Shown piece by piece: positions 8,632-18,376 of a stretch of DNA of 64,000 bases. The position numbers and the translations under genes are program-made. The notes under the pieces are model-generated. The model ran no database searches, had not been told where the DNA came from, and saw only the letters and a list, made by a program, of their open reading frames with translations. This DNA comes from Campylobacterota bacterium. Its GTDB lineage: Bacteria > Campylobacterota > Campylobacteria > Campylobacterales > Nitratiruptoraceae. The DNA lies in NCBI GenBank assembly GCA_013153715.1, contig JAADDW010000020.1, forward strand, positions 1-64,000. Direction: 5' to 3'. Position 1 is the first letter of the stretch, and each line of letters begins with the position of its first letter.

Positions 8632-9706
8632 TTTCTCTCAAGATGGCGAGGGAGGGGAGTCGAATACCGTTGAATGTTGTATTCTTGACGAAGGTGTAGT
8701 GGATCATATCTTCAAAGATGATCTTGTCTCCCCGTTTGAGGGGATGGTCGAAGCTGTAATCTCCAATAATGTCGCCTGCGAGACAGCTATTTCCCCCCAG
8801 GCGGTAGATATACCCTCCCTCCGAAGGTTCCTTGGCTCCCCGAACCCGTGGTTTGTAGGGCATTGCAAGGACATCGGGCATATGGGTCTCCGCCGAGGTA
8901 TCGAGGATAGCTATATCCATTCCGTTATGGACAATATCGATAACCGTCGCCACCAGGACGCCGGTCTCCCACCCTACAGCCTCTCCAGGTTCCAGATAGA
9001 CCTGGAGATCGTACTCCTCTCCGAACTCCCTAATCAACTTTACCAGGAGTTCCCTATTGTATCCCTCTTTCGTAATATGGTGCCCCCCTCCGAAATTGAC
9101 CCATCGACAGCGGGGGAGGAACTCTCCAAACCTCTCTCTCACCCCTTCCAGTACTTTCTGGAGGCTCTCGGCACTCTCTTCACAGAGGGCGTGGAAGTGG
9201 AGCCCTTCCAGGCCATCGTCCCACTGAAACTCCTTTCTGGTGACACCGAGACGGCTGTAGGGGGCACAGGGGTTGTAGAGGTCGATTGGGGCCGCACTCA
9301 CCTCCGGATTGATCCGTATTCCGAGGGAGCAGTTATGGGATTGGGCTATCTCTTTGAAGTGGTGGAGCTGGTAGAGGGAGTTGAAGATGATGTAGTCGCT
9401 CATCTTCGCAATGAGGGGAAACTCGTCATCCTTGAAGGCTGGAGAGTAGGTGTGGACCTCCTTCCCCAACTCCTCGAAGGCGAGCTGGGCTTCCCAGAGC
9501 CCGCTGGCGGCCGCCCCTGCAAGATACTCTCCCACCAGGGGGAAAGTACTCCACATGGCAAACCCTTTGAGGGCGACGATTATTTTTGCCCCCGATTCCC
9601 TTTCGATCTCGTCGAGGATCTCCAGATTTCTCCGGAGGAGGCGCTCCTCACAGATGTAGCAAGGGGTGGGAATACGGTGGAGCACCTCTTCGATACCCCT
9701 CTCCAT
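8570..9706 (-). CDS. nspC: Carboxynorspermidine/carboxyspermidine decarboxylase
   Basis: PLP decarboxylase pattern TPCYICEERLLRRNLEIL...ALKGFAMWSTFP...HFHALCE...NFGGGHHIT...EPGEAVGW. Confidence 0.9.
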   Translation of the reverse strand: MERGIEEVLHRIPTPCYICEERLLRRNLEILDEIERESGAKIIVALKGFAMWSTFPLVGEYLAGAAASGLWEAQLAFEELGKEVHTYSPAFKDDEFPLIAKMSDYIIFNSLYQLHHFKEIAQSHNCSLGIRINPEVSAAPIDLYNPCAPYSRLGVTRKEFQWDDGLEGLHFHALCEESAESLQKVLEGVRERFGEFLPRCRWVNFGGGHHITKEGYNRELLVKLIREFGEEYDLQVYLEPGEAVGWETGVLVATVIDIVHNGMDIAILDTSAETHMPDVLAMPYKPRVRGAKEPSEGGYIYRLGGNSCLAGDIIGDYSFDHPLKRGDKIIFEDMIHYTFVKNTTFNGIRLPSLAILRENGELEIVKKFDYCDYKHRLS

Positions 9707-10914
9707 CAGCCTATCTTTTCGTTGGGGTCAAGTTCCTCAATGTGCCATGGAAGTCCCTGGCGCTGGAGCTCCTCCATGAAGGGGTCCGGATCGAACTGTT
9801 CCATATTCCAGACTCCGGGCTTATGCCACTTGCCCTCCAGCATCAACTTGGCCCCGATCATCGCCGGAACCCCTGTCGTATAGCTGACACACTGGCTATA
9901 GACCTCCTTGTAGGCCTCCTGGTGGTCACAGATGTTGTAGATGTAGATTCTCCTCCGTTCTCCATCTTTGATACCCTCACAGACCACACCGATATTGGTC
10001 TTCCCTTTGGTCCTCGCTCCGAGACTGGCAGGGTCTGGGAGGAGGGCTTTGAGGAGGTGGAGGGGGACCACTCTGCACCCATCGACCTCCACGGGATCTA
10101 TTCTTGTCAATCCCACATTATCGAGGACCTTGAGGTGGGTCAGATAGCTCTCGGAGAATGTCATCCAGAAGCGGATCCGTTTGAGCCCCTTAATATGTTT
10201 GACCAGAGACTCCTCCTCTTCATGGTAGAGGAGATAGCTCTTTTTGGGGCCGATTTCTGGATAGTTCCAGACCATACTGATCTCCATGGGTTCCGTCTCG
10301 ATCCACCTCCCATTCTCCCAGTATCTCCCCTTGGAGTTGACCTCCCTGATATTGATCTCCGGATTGAAATTGGTGGCAAAGGGGTAACCGTGATCCCCTG
10401 CATTACAGTCCAGGATGTCGATATATTCGATAACATCGAGGAGATGTTTCTGGGCATAGGCGACGAAAACATTGGTCACTCCTGGGTCGAAACCGCTCCC
10501 GAGAAGGGCCATAATTCCCCGTTGTTGAAAGGGTTCGTGGAGGGCCCACTGCTCCTTGTACTCGAATTTGGCTGTGTCAGGGTGTTCATAATTGGCGGTA
10601 TCGAGGTAGTCAACCTTGGTCTCCATACAGGCTTCCATAATGGTTAAATCCTGGTAGGGAAGGGCCACATTGATGACAATGTCCGGCTTCACAAGGTTGA
10701 TGAGGTCGATAAGCTCGTTGAGATTGTCGGCATCGACCCTCGCCACATCGATCCGCCTATTCCACTTGTCGAGAATTTCGTCTCGGATCTCCTCACACTT
10801 GGCCAATGTTCTACTGGCCAGGGTAATACTCTGGAATGTATCGGGATTGAGGGCGCACTTGTGGGCGACGACCCGTCCTACTCCTCCTGCGCCGATAATG
10901 AGAACCTTGCCCAT
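9706..10914 (-). CDS. Carboxy(nor)spermidine dehydrogenase, saccharopine dehydrogenase family
   Basis: MGKVLIIGAGGVGRVVAHKCA...; adjacent to nspC. Confidence 0.9.
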   Translation of the reverse strand: MGKVLIIGAGGVGRVVAHKCALNPDTFQSITLASRTLAKCEEIRDEILDKWNRRIDVARVDADNLNELIDLINLVKPDIVINVALPYQDLTIMEACMETKVDYLDTANYEHPDTAKFEYKEQWALHEPFQQRGIMALLGSGFDPGVTNVFVAYAQKHLLDVIEYIDILDCNAGDHGYPFATNFNPEINIREVNSKGRYWENGRWIETEPMEISMVWNYPEIGPKKSYLLYHEEEESLVKHIKGLKRIRFWMTFSESYLTHLKVLDNVGLTRIDPVEVDGCRVVPLHLLKALLPDPASLGARTKGKTNIGVVCEGIKDGERRRIYIYNICDHQEAYKEVYSQCVSYTTGVPAMIGAKLMLEGKWHKPGVWNMEQFDPDPFMEELQRQGLPWHIEELDPNEKIG

Positions 10915-10936
10915 CTCTCTCCTTTATTTAAGTGAA

Positions 10937-11107
10937 TTAAACATAGATGTCTATCTTTCCCTTCCGCCCTCTCTTGGAGGCGGTTACCCCTTTCTTCTTT
11001 TTCCTCTTTCCCTTCTTTTTGTATTCGCCCCAAATATTGTAAGGATGGCGCTCGTCTGTCACTCTGTAGGTTGTTGTGATCTTTTCGATAGATGGTAGAG
11101 GCTTCAT
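10937..11107 (-). CDS. 56-aa basic small protein (not in the ORF track)
   Basis: Read from sequence: MKPLPSIEKITTTYRVTDERHPYNIWGEYKKKGKRKKKKGVTASKRGRKGKIDIYV*; GGAAAGG ribosome-binding-like sequence upstream. Confidence 0.5.
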   Translation of the reverse strand: MKPLPSIEKITTTYRVTDERHPYNIWGEYKKKGKRKKKKGVTASKRGRKGKIDIYV

Positions 11108-11130
11108 TGGAAAACCTTTCCCATTTTTTC

Positions 11131-11562
11131 CTATTGTACCCTATTTTTGATGCGCTCAATCCCGAGGAGAGGTCTCCGTTGGAGGTCTGGAAACTCTTTG
11201 ACCCCCTTCTGGTGGCACCCCGTACAGTTTCCGTAGAAGAGGGCCGCTCCCTCCTGAACCCACTCTCTATGGGAAGGGGTCTCTCCGTGGAGTGTCGCAA
11301 TATAGGCCGCTATCTTTCGGGCTTCATCTTCTTTCACATATCCTCCCTCCATCTTTGTAGGGAAGCCGAGACTCTCTGAACCTTCCATAATTACATGGAA
11401 AGTATACTCTTCCACCAAGTGGGGGGAGCTGGGATCCAACTGAAGGGTTTCCTCCTTTTTCCGATTTTCTCCTCTCTCTTGGAGATGTTCCCTTCCCCCC
11501 TTGAAGATAAGGGCTATGACCAGAAGGAGAAAGGGGAGTATGAGTAGAAGTGTCCGTTTCAT
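11131..11562 (-). CDS. Membrane-anchored monoheme c-type cytochrome
   Basis: N-terminal TM MKRTLLLILPFLLLVIALIF; CTGCH heme motif. Confidence 0.8.
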   Translation of the reverse strand: MKRTLLLILPFLLLVIALIFKGGREHLQERGENRKKEETLQLDPSSPHLVEEYTFHVIMEGSESLGFPTKMEGGYVKEDEARKIAAYIATLHGETPSHREWVQEGAALFYGNCTGCHQKGVKEFPDLQRRPLLGIERIKNRVQ

Positions 11563-11650
11563 CTGGAAAATTGTAGCAAAATGTGACTTTGGATACATAT
11601 CCAGAGAAGATGATGTGTTAAGATATGCAAAAAGTTTTGAAGGAGCGCCT

Positions 11651-12082
11651 ATGGAAACGATCAATGTGGTCTGTCCCAACTGTCTGGCTGTTAACCGCCT
11701 CCCCAAGAAGAGTTTCTACACCAAGGCCAAATGTGGAAAGTGTGGGTACAATCTCCTCGACACCCATCCTGTCGAACTCACTCCCGAGAGTTTCGAGACC
11801 ATGATTACTAAAAACGATATTCCTGTCATCGTCGATTTCTGGGCTCCCTGGTGTGGACCGTGTCAGATGATGGCTCCCGCCTTTGAAGATGCCGCCAGCC
11901 GTTTCGCCCTCAAGGCCAGATTTGCCAAGGTCAATACAGAGGAGTATCCCCAGTTAGCACAGCCCTTTGGGATCAGGGGAATTCCGACGATGATCGCTTT
12001 CAAACATGGTCAGGAGTTGGGTCGTGTCAGTGGGGCTCTCAGTGCGGAGCAGATAATTCAGTGGGTCAGCAGGTTTCTCTGA
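11651..12082 (+). CDS. trxC: Thioredoxin TrxC-like with N-terminal zinc ribbon
   Basis: CPNC...CGKCG then FWAPWCGPCQMMAP. Confidence 0.92.
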   Translation: METINVVCPNCLAVNRLPKKSFYTKAKCGKCGYNLLDTHPVELTPESFETMITKNDIPVIVDFWAPWCGPCQMMAPAFEDAASRFALKARFAKVNTEEYPQLAQPFGIRGIPTMIAFKHGQELGRVSGALSAEQIIQWVSRFL

Positions 12083-12088
12083 TGTGAG

Positions 12089-12112
12089 GGTTTCGGGCGG
12101 GCGCCCGAAACC
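12089..12112. terminator. Hairpin between convergent trxC and cytochrome c genes
   Basis: GGTTTCGGGC-GGGC-GCCCGAAACC perfect 10-bp stem, no clear T tract. Confidence 0.6.
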
Positions 12113-12418
12113 TTACTTCTTCAACTTGGCGATATAGTCGGCCAGTGCCTCAATGTCTGCGTCGCTGAGGCTCGCCACCTGTCCCTTCATGAGCATTCCC
12201 ATACCGTAAACATTGCGTGTTCCGGCTTTGTACCCTTTGAGGGCTTCGATAGTTTTCGCTTTATCCCAACCTGCGATGGGAGCAGACTTTCCGAGGGCCT
12301 GTTTTTCACCATTGGCACCGTGACATCCGGCACACTTTTTGTAGAGAGCCGCACCATCGGCCGCCATGAGAGTTGAAGCTACAAGAGCACTGAGTGTGAG
12401 TACAGCAAACTTTTTCAT
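12113..12418 (-). CDS. Periplasmic class I c-type cytochrome (c553-like)
   Basis: Signal peptide, CAGCHG, GMGMLMKG. Confidence 0.93.
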   Translation of the reverse strand: MKKFAVLTLSALVASTLMAADGAALYKKCAGCHGANGEKQALGKSAPIAGWDKAKTIEALKGYKAGTRNVYGMGMLMKGQVASLSDADIEALADYIAKLKK

Positions 12419-12477
12419 CTTATCCTCCTTTGGTAGAGATTTATTGGAACGGGGCAGAGCCCCGTAGGCTCAATTCA

Positions 12478-12801
12478 TTAACAGCTGGGAACATTCCCGC
12501 TGTCGCTGGCATACTCATAGGCAAAATCGTAGATATGTTTGAGCTGACCAGGTTTCAGGTATCCCTTTTTGTAGTTGGGACAGATTTTCTGGATCTCATC
12601 CTCAAATTTGCCCTCTTCATTGATCTCTTCCCACTCATCTTGGGTATGCTTTGCGGCAAACTTAGCACCGTTGAAACCGCAGACCTTCTTCAGCTTCTTC
12701 TGATAGATTTTCTGCCCTTTGCTGGCATCTGCAAAGGCCGCGGTTGTGATGAAGCTCGCTCCAAAGAGTGCCGCTAGGAGCAGAGTGGCGATCTTTTTCA
12801 T
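12478..12801 (-). CDS. Exported cytochrome c-like protein without CXXCH
   Basis: Signal peptide; KLKKVCGFNGAKFAAKHTQDEW; no CXXCH in the ORF. Confidence 0.65.
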   Translation of the reverse strand: MKKIATLLLAALFGASFITTAAFADASKGQKIYQKKLKKVCGFNGAKFAAKHTQDEWEEINEEGKFEDEIQKICPNYKKGYLKPGQLKHIYDFAYEYASDSGNVPSC

Positions 12802-12864
12802 CTTCCCTCCTTGTTTAGGTGTTGTAAGAGTATTATAGGAGATAATTGTGGATTAATTGTGAGT

Positions 12865-13176
12865 CTATCGAATCCTCCCAATAACTTTATAGCGGTTCCA
12901 ATAGATCTGGAGGATGATCTCCAACTCATCTGGATCCACTTGGTGGCGGTAGATCTTCCGCCCCTTGACAAGACTCCTCTCAGGATCGGGATTGAGGAGT
13001 TGCTCTCTCATGGCCCCCTTGACTCCCCGCTCACTGCTGTAGTGGAGGAGATAGTCGAAGAAGAGGGGCTTGAGGGGGAGCTGGATCCGATTGTGGCACT
13101 CTCCACACCGCCTCTCCAAGAGATCTCCCCGTGCGAGGAGGAGTCCGACCAGCAGGAGGGCTATCACTCTCTCCAT
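12865..13176 (-). CDS. Small exported monoheme protein
   Basis: Signal peptide, RRCGECHNR. Confidence 0.7.
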   Translation of the reverse strand: MERVIALLLVGLLLARGDLLERRCGECHNRIQLPLKPLFFDYLLHYSSERGVKGAMREQLLNPDPERSLVKGRKIYRHQVDPDELEIILQIYWNRYKVIGRIR

Positions 13177-14327
13177 AGGACGGTGACCTCCGTGTACTCG
13201 TTGAGTTCCGACTCGATCTTTATTTGGAGACCGAACTCCTTGGCGATCATATAGACAATATGCATTCCTATTCCAAATCCCCCCTCCGCTTTGCTCAACC
13301 GTTTATACCGCTCGAAGATCTCCTTGATCTGCTCTTTGGGAATTCCGACTCCGCTATCCTTGACCCTGAAACCTCCCCTGAATGTATAGACCTCAACCTT
13401 TCCCCCTATTTTGTTGTATTTGATGGCGTTGGAGAGAATATTGTCCACGAGGCGGGAGATCTTCTTCCGGTCGGCACGGAGGGTCGATGGGGCGAGATGG
13501 AGACGGAACTCCACTTTTTTACTCTGGGCTAGGGGTTTGAAGTAGTCGGTCCGTTGCCTCAAAAGCTCTGCCATATCGATTGTCTCAATTTTGGATGGGA
13601 GCCGTTCATGGAGGAGGAGATAGGTGAGGTCGTTGTAGATTGTGGCTATTGTCCTGGCGGCTATCTCTATCCGTCTGATCTTTTTGAGGAGCCTCTCATC
13701 GTCGCTCTCTATTGTCTCTATATTGGTCAGAATTGTACTCACAGGGGTATTGAGCTCATGGGTTGTATCTTTGATGAAGTCGTTGAGGAGCATAATGGAG
13801 TTCCGCATGGGACGGAGGAAGAGGCGGACCAGAAAGTAGCCGATGATCGCCATGAAGAGGAGGAAGAGGGAACCGAAGAGGACAATGTTGGTCAGGGCCC
13901 GCCTCAACCACTTCTCATCATCATCTATCTCAATAATGACATACTTGGCCCCCAGATAGTAGAGCTCCGGCTCTTTGATGAAGTAGATATACTTGCCACA
14001 CTTGTAGAGGACCTGGTGAAATTTGATCTCATGCCGATGGATGAGGGAGAAGATCTGGGTATAGTCGGCGTCGTAGATGGCCGATCGGAAGCTGGAGTAG
14101 CGGGGGTAGTAGTTGTCCTCTAGAAGACTCTCGTGCATCTGTCGGATTCTATGGATAACATCTTTTGCGTGGTTCTGGAGTTTGGGGAGGTGGAGGTTGA
14201 GGGCCAGCTCCTTTTCAAAACGGAAGTACATGAAGGAGGCGAGGGAGAAGATAATCACGGTGAGGAAGATGTAGAGGGTAAGGAAGGAGAGGAGGGTACG
14301 CCGCTCACTTGATAAATTTATACCCAT
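13164..14327 (-). CDS. Sensor histidine kinase
   Basis: TM segments, DTTHELNTPVSTIL H-box, N/G boxes. Confidence 0.92.
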   Translation of the reverse strand: MGINLSSERRTLLSFLTLYIFLTVIIFSLASFMYFRFEKELALNLHLPKLQNHAKDVIHRIRQMHESLLEDNYYPRYSSFRSAIYDADYTQIFSLIHRHEIKFHQVLYKCGKYIYFIKEPELYYLGAKYVIIEIDDDEKWLRRALTNIVLFGSLFLLFMAIIGYFLVRLFLRPMRNSIMLLNDFIKDTTHELNTPVSTILTNIETIESDDERLLKKIRRIEIAARTIATIYNDLTYLLLHERLPSKIETIDMAELLRQRTDYFKPLAQSKKVEFRLHLAPSTLRADRKKISRLVDNILSNAIKYNKIGGKVEVYTFRGGFRVKDSGVGIPKEQIKEIFERYKRLSKAEGGFGIGMHIVYMIAKEFGLQIKIESELNEYTEVTVLWRE

Positions 14328-14964
14328 ACCGCTTGATACTCTCTATCCGCTCTTTCCCTAGATATTTTCTCAAGTTTTTGATATAGGTTCTCAGGGCCAT
14401 ATCACTTGGGGTCTCCCCATACTCCCAGAGGGTATCGTAGATCTTCTCGTGGCTGATCTTCTCATTAGGGTGTTTGAGGAAGAGTTTGAGGAGGGCTGTC
14501 TCCTTCTGGTTCAGGGAGACAGGCTCCCCATCTATGTAGAGGGTGTCGCTCTCCAGATCGAAGTAGCGGTGTGGGTCGATCTCTATCTGTTCCTTTTTTC
14601 CAAACTCCCGTTTCAAGAGGGTCTCCATCCTCAGGAGGAGCTCCTTGAGGGCAAAGGGTTTGCGGATATAGTCGTCACAGCCGCTCTTGAACCCCTTTTC
14701 CAGATTCTCCACACTATCGAGGGATGTGATGAAGATAGCGGGAGTGTCTGTCTGGGAGCGGACCTCCTTGAGGAGTTGGAAACCGTCGATACCCGGAACC
14801 ATAACATCGAGGAGGAGGAGATCGTAGTTCCTCTCATAGATCTTCTCCAGGGCTTCATCCCCTCTATAGACACTCTCTACCTCAAACCCCCGCTCTTCCA
14901 GATACTCTTTAATTGTCTCGCTGAGGCTGAGATCATCTTCCAATAGCAGTACCTTCCCTTTCAC
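14305..14964 (-). CDS. OmpR-family response regulator
   Basis: LLLEDDLSLSETIKEYL, DLLLLDVMVPGIDGFQLL, C-terminal winged helix. Confidence 0.95.
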   Translation of the reverse strand: MKGKVLLLEDDLSLSETIKEYLEERGFEVESVYRGDEALEKIYERNYDLLLLDVMVPGIDGFQLLKEVRSQTDTPAIFITSLDSVENLEKGFKSGCDDYIRKPFALKELLLRMETLLKREFGKKEQIEIDPHRYFDLESDTLYIDGEPVSLNQKETALLKLFLKHPNEKISHEKIYDTLWEYGETPSDMALRTYIKNLRKYLGKERIESIKRYGYKFIK

Positions 14965-15013
14965 CCTCTTGCTCCTTTATGATATTATAGTGTAAAAAAA
15001 TTGAAGGGGGGCC

Positions 15014-15196
15014 ATGGGGTGCAGGGTCTGCAGGCGGGGGGAGCTCTTCTACCTCTTCGGTTTCGGATTGGCTGTGACAGCTTTCAACTATTTGACATTT
15101 GGTTGTCTCCAGATAGGAGAGCCCAGTGCCTACGGGATGCTCATCCTCGGACTGGGAACTATGATTATGGGAGCCTTCATGAAGGCCCGAAGGTAG
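15014..15196 (+). CDS. Small membrane protein
   Basis: 60 aa, two hydrophobic segments, directly upstream of polX. Confidence 0.5.
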   Translation: MGCRVCRRGELFYLFGFGLAVTAFNYLTFGCLQIGEPSAYGMLILGLGTMIMGAFMKARR

Positions 15197-15199
15197 AGT

Positions 15200-16915
15200 A
15201 TGGAGAATAGGGAGATTGCCAGACTCTTTCACAACTACGCCGACCTTCTGGAGATCAAGGGAGAGAATCCCTTCAAAATCAGGGCCTATCGCAATGGGGC
15301 TCGGGTTATCGAAAATTTGGGGAGATCTGTGGAGGAGCTGGTCAGAGAGGGTTTCGATCTTCGGAAGTTACCCGGAGTGGGAAAGGATCTGGCGAGCTAT
15401 ATTGAGGAGATTGTGAAGGAGGGGCGGTTTGGGAAGTTGGAGGAGCTGGAGAGGGAGATCCCTCCAACACTTCTGGAACTCCTCACAATTGAGGGATTGG
15501 GACCAAAGAGGGTGGGAGTCCTCTACCGACAGCTCGGTATTACCTCCTTGGAAGGGTTGAGGAGGGCTCTGGAAGAGGGGAGATTGGAGGGGGTTCCTGG
15601 CTTCGGCCCCACCCTTATCGGGAAGATCAAGAGAGGGATTGAACTCTCCAAGAAGGCGGGAAAGCGGTTTCTCTGGAGCGAGGCCCGGGATTATGCCGAC
15701 GATCTGGTCCGCTATCTCAACCAGATGGAGCTGGAGCGTATTGTTGTGGCCGGGAGTTTTCGGAGGAAGAGGGAGACTGTAGGGGACCTGGATATTCTGG
15801 TGACCGGTGGAGATGGGGAGAGGGTGATCGACCACTTTGTCACATATCCCAGGGTCCGAGAGGTTCTCTCGGCGGGGACCACCCGATCCAGTATCGTTCT
15901 GGAGAATGGCCTCCAGGTTGACCTGAGAAGTGTTCCCCGGGAGAGTTATGGGAGTGCCCTCCTCTACTTTACAGGCTCGAAGGCCCACAATATCGTTGTG
16001 AGGCGGATCGCTTTGGAGAGGGGGCTCAAAATCAATGAGTATGGTCTCTTCCGGGGAGAGGAACGGATCGGAGGGGAGAGTGAGGAGGAGATCTATAGGG
16101 AGATAGGTCTCTGCTTCATCGAACCAGAGCTCCGGGAGGATCGGGGAGAGATTGAGGCCTGTCGGGAAGGGAGACTTCCAGAACTTGTGGAGCTCTCAGA
16201 TATTCGGGGGGATCTCCACCTCCACACCCTCTACAGCGACGGAACGAGCTCCATTAGGGAGATGGCCCTTGCGGCCAGGGAGAGGGGATATAGCTACATC
16301 GCCGTTACAGACCACTCCAAGAGGTTGACAGTCGCCCACGGCCTCGATGGGAGGAGGCTCCTCCAGCAGATAGAGGAGATAGATCGGCTCAACGGAGAGC
16401 TGGACGGAATTACGATTCTCAAAGGGATAGAGGTCGATATTTTGGAAGATGGGAGCCTCGATCTGGAGGACGATCTCCTGAAGAGGTTGGATGTTGTGGT
16501 GGGGGCGGTCCACTCCAAATTCAATCTCTCCAGGGAGCGGCAGACCGAGAGGATTTTAAAGGCCTTCGAGAACCCCTACTTCGATATACTCGCCCACCCG
16601 ACAGGGAGAATTATCGGTCAGCGGGAGCCTATGGAGCTGGATATGGAGAGGATCTTGGAGAGGGCCAAGGAGCTCGGAGTTCTCCTGGAGATCAACTCCC
16701 AACCCAACCGGTTGGACCTCAGGGATATAGATATTCAGCTGGCCAAGGAGATGGGGATCCCCTTGGTTGTGAGTAGTGATGCCCATACCCCTTTCTCCCT
16801 CCACTATATGGAATATGGGATCAATCAGGCGAGGCGTGGGTGGTGTGAGAAGGGAGATATAGCCAACACGGCACCCCTTCCGGAATTTTTGGCAACTCTG
16901 AGGAGAAGGAGATGA
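15200..16915 (+). CDS. polX: DNA polymerase X family (PolX) with PHP domain
   Basis: GSFRRKRETVGDLDILVT nucleotidyltransferase motif; DLHLHTLYSDGTSSI PHP domain. Confidence 0.95.
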   Translation: MENREIARLFHNYADLLEIKGENPFKIRAYRNGARVIENLGRSVEELVREGFDLRKLPGVGKDLASYIEEIVKEGRFGKLEELEREIPPTLLELLTIEGLGPKRVGVLYRQLGITSLEGLRRALEEGRLEGVPGFGPTLIGKIKRGIELSKKAGKRFLWSEARDYADDLVRYLNQMELERIVVAGSFRRKRETVGDLDILVTGGDGERVIDHFVTYPRVREVLSAGTTRSSIVLENGLQVDLRSVPRESYGSALLYFTGSKAHNIVVRRIALERGLKINEYGLFRGEERIGGESEEEIYREIGLCFIEPELREDRGEIEACREGRLPELVELSDIRGDLHLHTLYSDGTSSIREMALAARERGYSYIAVTDHSKRLTVAHGLDGRRLLQQIEEIDRLNGELDGITILKGIEVDILEDGSLDLEDDLLKRLDVVVGAVHSKFNLSRERQTERILKAFENPYFDILAHPTGRIIGQREPMELDMERILERAKELGVLLEINSQPNRLDLRDIDIQLAKEMGIPLVVSSDAHTPFSLHYMEYGINQARRGWCEKGDIANTAPLPEFLATLRRRR

Positions 16916-17310
16916 TAGAGACACCCTTTCTAGCCACTGACGGCATTATCAAAATCTATGATCGGGGTCGGTTCCAAGGAATTGTCCTCATCGAGCGGAA
17001 AAACGATCCAAAAGGAATAGCCCTTCCCGGGGGATTTGTTGAGGTGGGAGAGTCTGTGGAGGAGGCTTGTCGTCGGGAGATGAGGGAGGAGACGGGATTG
17101 GAGATTGTGATCGAGAGACTCCTGGGAGTCTATAGCGACCCCCGGAGGGATCCCCGCTTCCATGTGGCCAGTGTGGTCTTCGTAGGCCGTTCCTCCGGAG
17201 TTCCCCGGGGAGGCGACGACGCCAAGCGGGCCTTTGTAGTCCCCATCGAGGGGATCCCGTGGGAGGAGCTCCTCTTCGACCACGCCCAGATTTTGCAGGA
17301 TTTTATCTGA
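16912..17310 (+). CDS. NUDIX hydrolase
   Basis: GGFVEVGESVEEACRREMREETGLE nudix box. Confidence 0.95.
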   Translation: MIETPFLATDGIIKIYDRGRFQGIVLIERKNDPKGIALPGGFVEVGESVEEACRREMREETGLEIVIERLLGVYSDPRRDPRFHVASVVFVGRSSGVPRGGDDAKRAFVVPIEGIPWEELLFDHAQILQDFI

Positions 17311-17320
17311 AGGGAGAGAG

Positions 17321-17956
17321 ATGACCGATTTCTTCACAAACCCCAATGTGATCTTTTACATTGTCGCCTATCTGGTTGGGGGGATCCCCTTTGGCTACCT
17401 TCTGGCAAAAATCTTTGCCGGAGTCGATATTCAGAAGGAGGGGTCCCAGAGCATAGGGGCTACCAATGTTCTCCGAGTTGTCCGCAAAAAAGATGAGGCT
17501 CTAGCCAAGAGATTGGCCCTGGCGACGGTTCTCTTCGACGCCCTCAAGGGAGCTGTTCTGGTCCTCATCGCCAAGTGGATGGGCTATCCTGTGGCTGTCC
17601 AGTGGCTCATCGGTATCATGGTTGTCCTCGGCCACTGCTACAGCCCCTTCCTCAAATTTGAGGGGGGAAAGGGGGTGGCTACGGGGATGGGAGTCCTCCT
17701 GACCCTCCTCCCCATCGAGACCCTCATCGGTATTGCCGTCTGGGGAGTTGTGGCGAAGACCACAAAAATATCGAGCCTCGCCTCCCTCTCGGGATTGACT
17801 GCTGTCGTCCTTTCCAGCTTCATTATCCACCCCGAACTCCCTGAAGTCCGTTCCCACGCCCCCCTTCTCATTCTCGCCTTCATCATCTTCTATAAACACC
17901 TCCCCAATATCTACCGCCTCATTACAGGGGAGGAACGGAAGGTGGTGGAAGGGTGA
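17321..17956 (+). CDS. plsY: Glycerol-3-phosphate acyltransferase
   Basis: GGIPFGYLLAK, GSQSIGATNVLR, GHCYSPFLKFEGGKGVATGMG. Confidence 0.95.
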   Translation: MTDFFTNPNVIFYIVAYLVGGIPFGYLLAKIFAGVDIQKEGSQSIGATNVLRVVRKKDEALAKRLALATVLFDALKGAVLVLIAKWMGYPVAVQWLIGIMVVLGHCYSPFLKFEGGKGVATGMGVLLTLLPIETLIGIAVWGVVAKTTKISSLASLSGLTAVVLSSFIIHPELPEVRSHAPLLILAFIIFYKHLPNIYRLITGEERKVVEG

Positions 17957-18282
17957 GGGTCGCCATTGAGGGGCTCTCTTTCGAGGCCATTATTGGACTC
18001 CTCCCCGAGGAGCGGCGGAAACCCCAAGAGGTTGTTGTAGACCTCCTTCTCGAATATGACTACAGACCCGACCACTTTCTGGATTACGCCGAGGCGGCTC
18101 GGATCGTAGAGAGACACATTAGAGAGGGGAAATTTCTCCTTGTGGAGGAGGCTCTCACCTCTCTCGTTCCTATTCTAAAGGAGAGCTTTCCTTCCATTAA
18201 ATATATTGAAATTTCCCTCTCCAAGCCCAAAATTCTCCCCAGTGGTGTTCCCAAAGTGACAATTAAGCGTACATTTATATAA
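17953..18282 (+). CDS. folB: Dihydroneopterin aldolase (GTG start)
   Basis: FEAIIGLLPEERRKPQEVVVDLLLEYD. Confidence 0.85.
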   Translation: MRVAIEGLSFEAIIGLLPEERRKPQEVVVDLLLEYDYRPDHFLDYAEAARIVERHIREGKFLLVEEALTSLVPILKESFPSIKYIEISLSKPKILPSGVPKVTIKRTFI

Positions 18283-18334
18283 AAATAAGATTAAAATTTA
18301 TTAAAAATGAGTTTAAATTGTAACCGAGTTGTGC

Positions 18335-18340
18335 TATAAT
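18335..18340 (+). promoter_or_regulatory. Candidate -10 box (TATAAT) upstream of response regulator
   Basis: GTGCTATAATTTTGG in an AT-rich gap ahead of the 18377 CDS. Confidence 0.5.
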
Positions 18341-18376
18341 TTTGGCAATCCTTAAAAAAAGCTAAGGGGCCGACAG

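Noticed and set aside
9586-10647. 353-aa plus-strand ORF and 8582..9883
   Set aside because: Antisense to the nspC and carboxyspermidine dehydrogenase genes, which carry clear enzyme motifs
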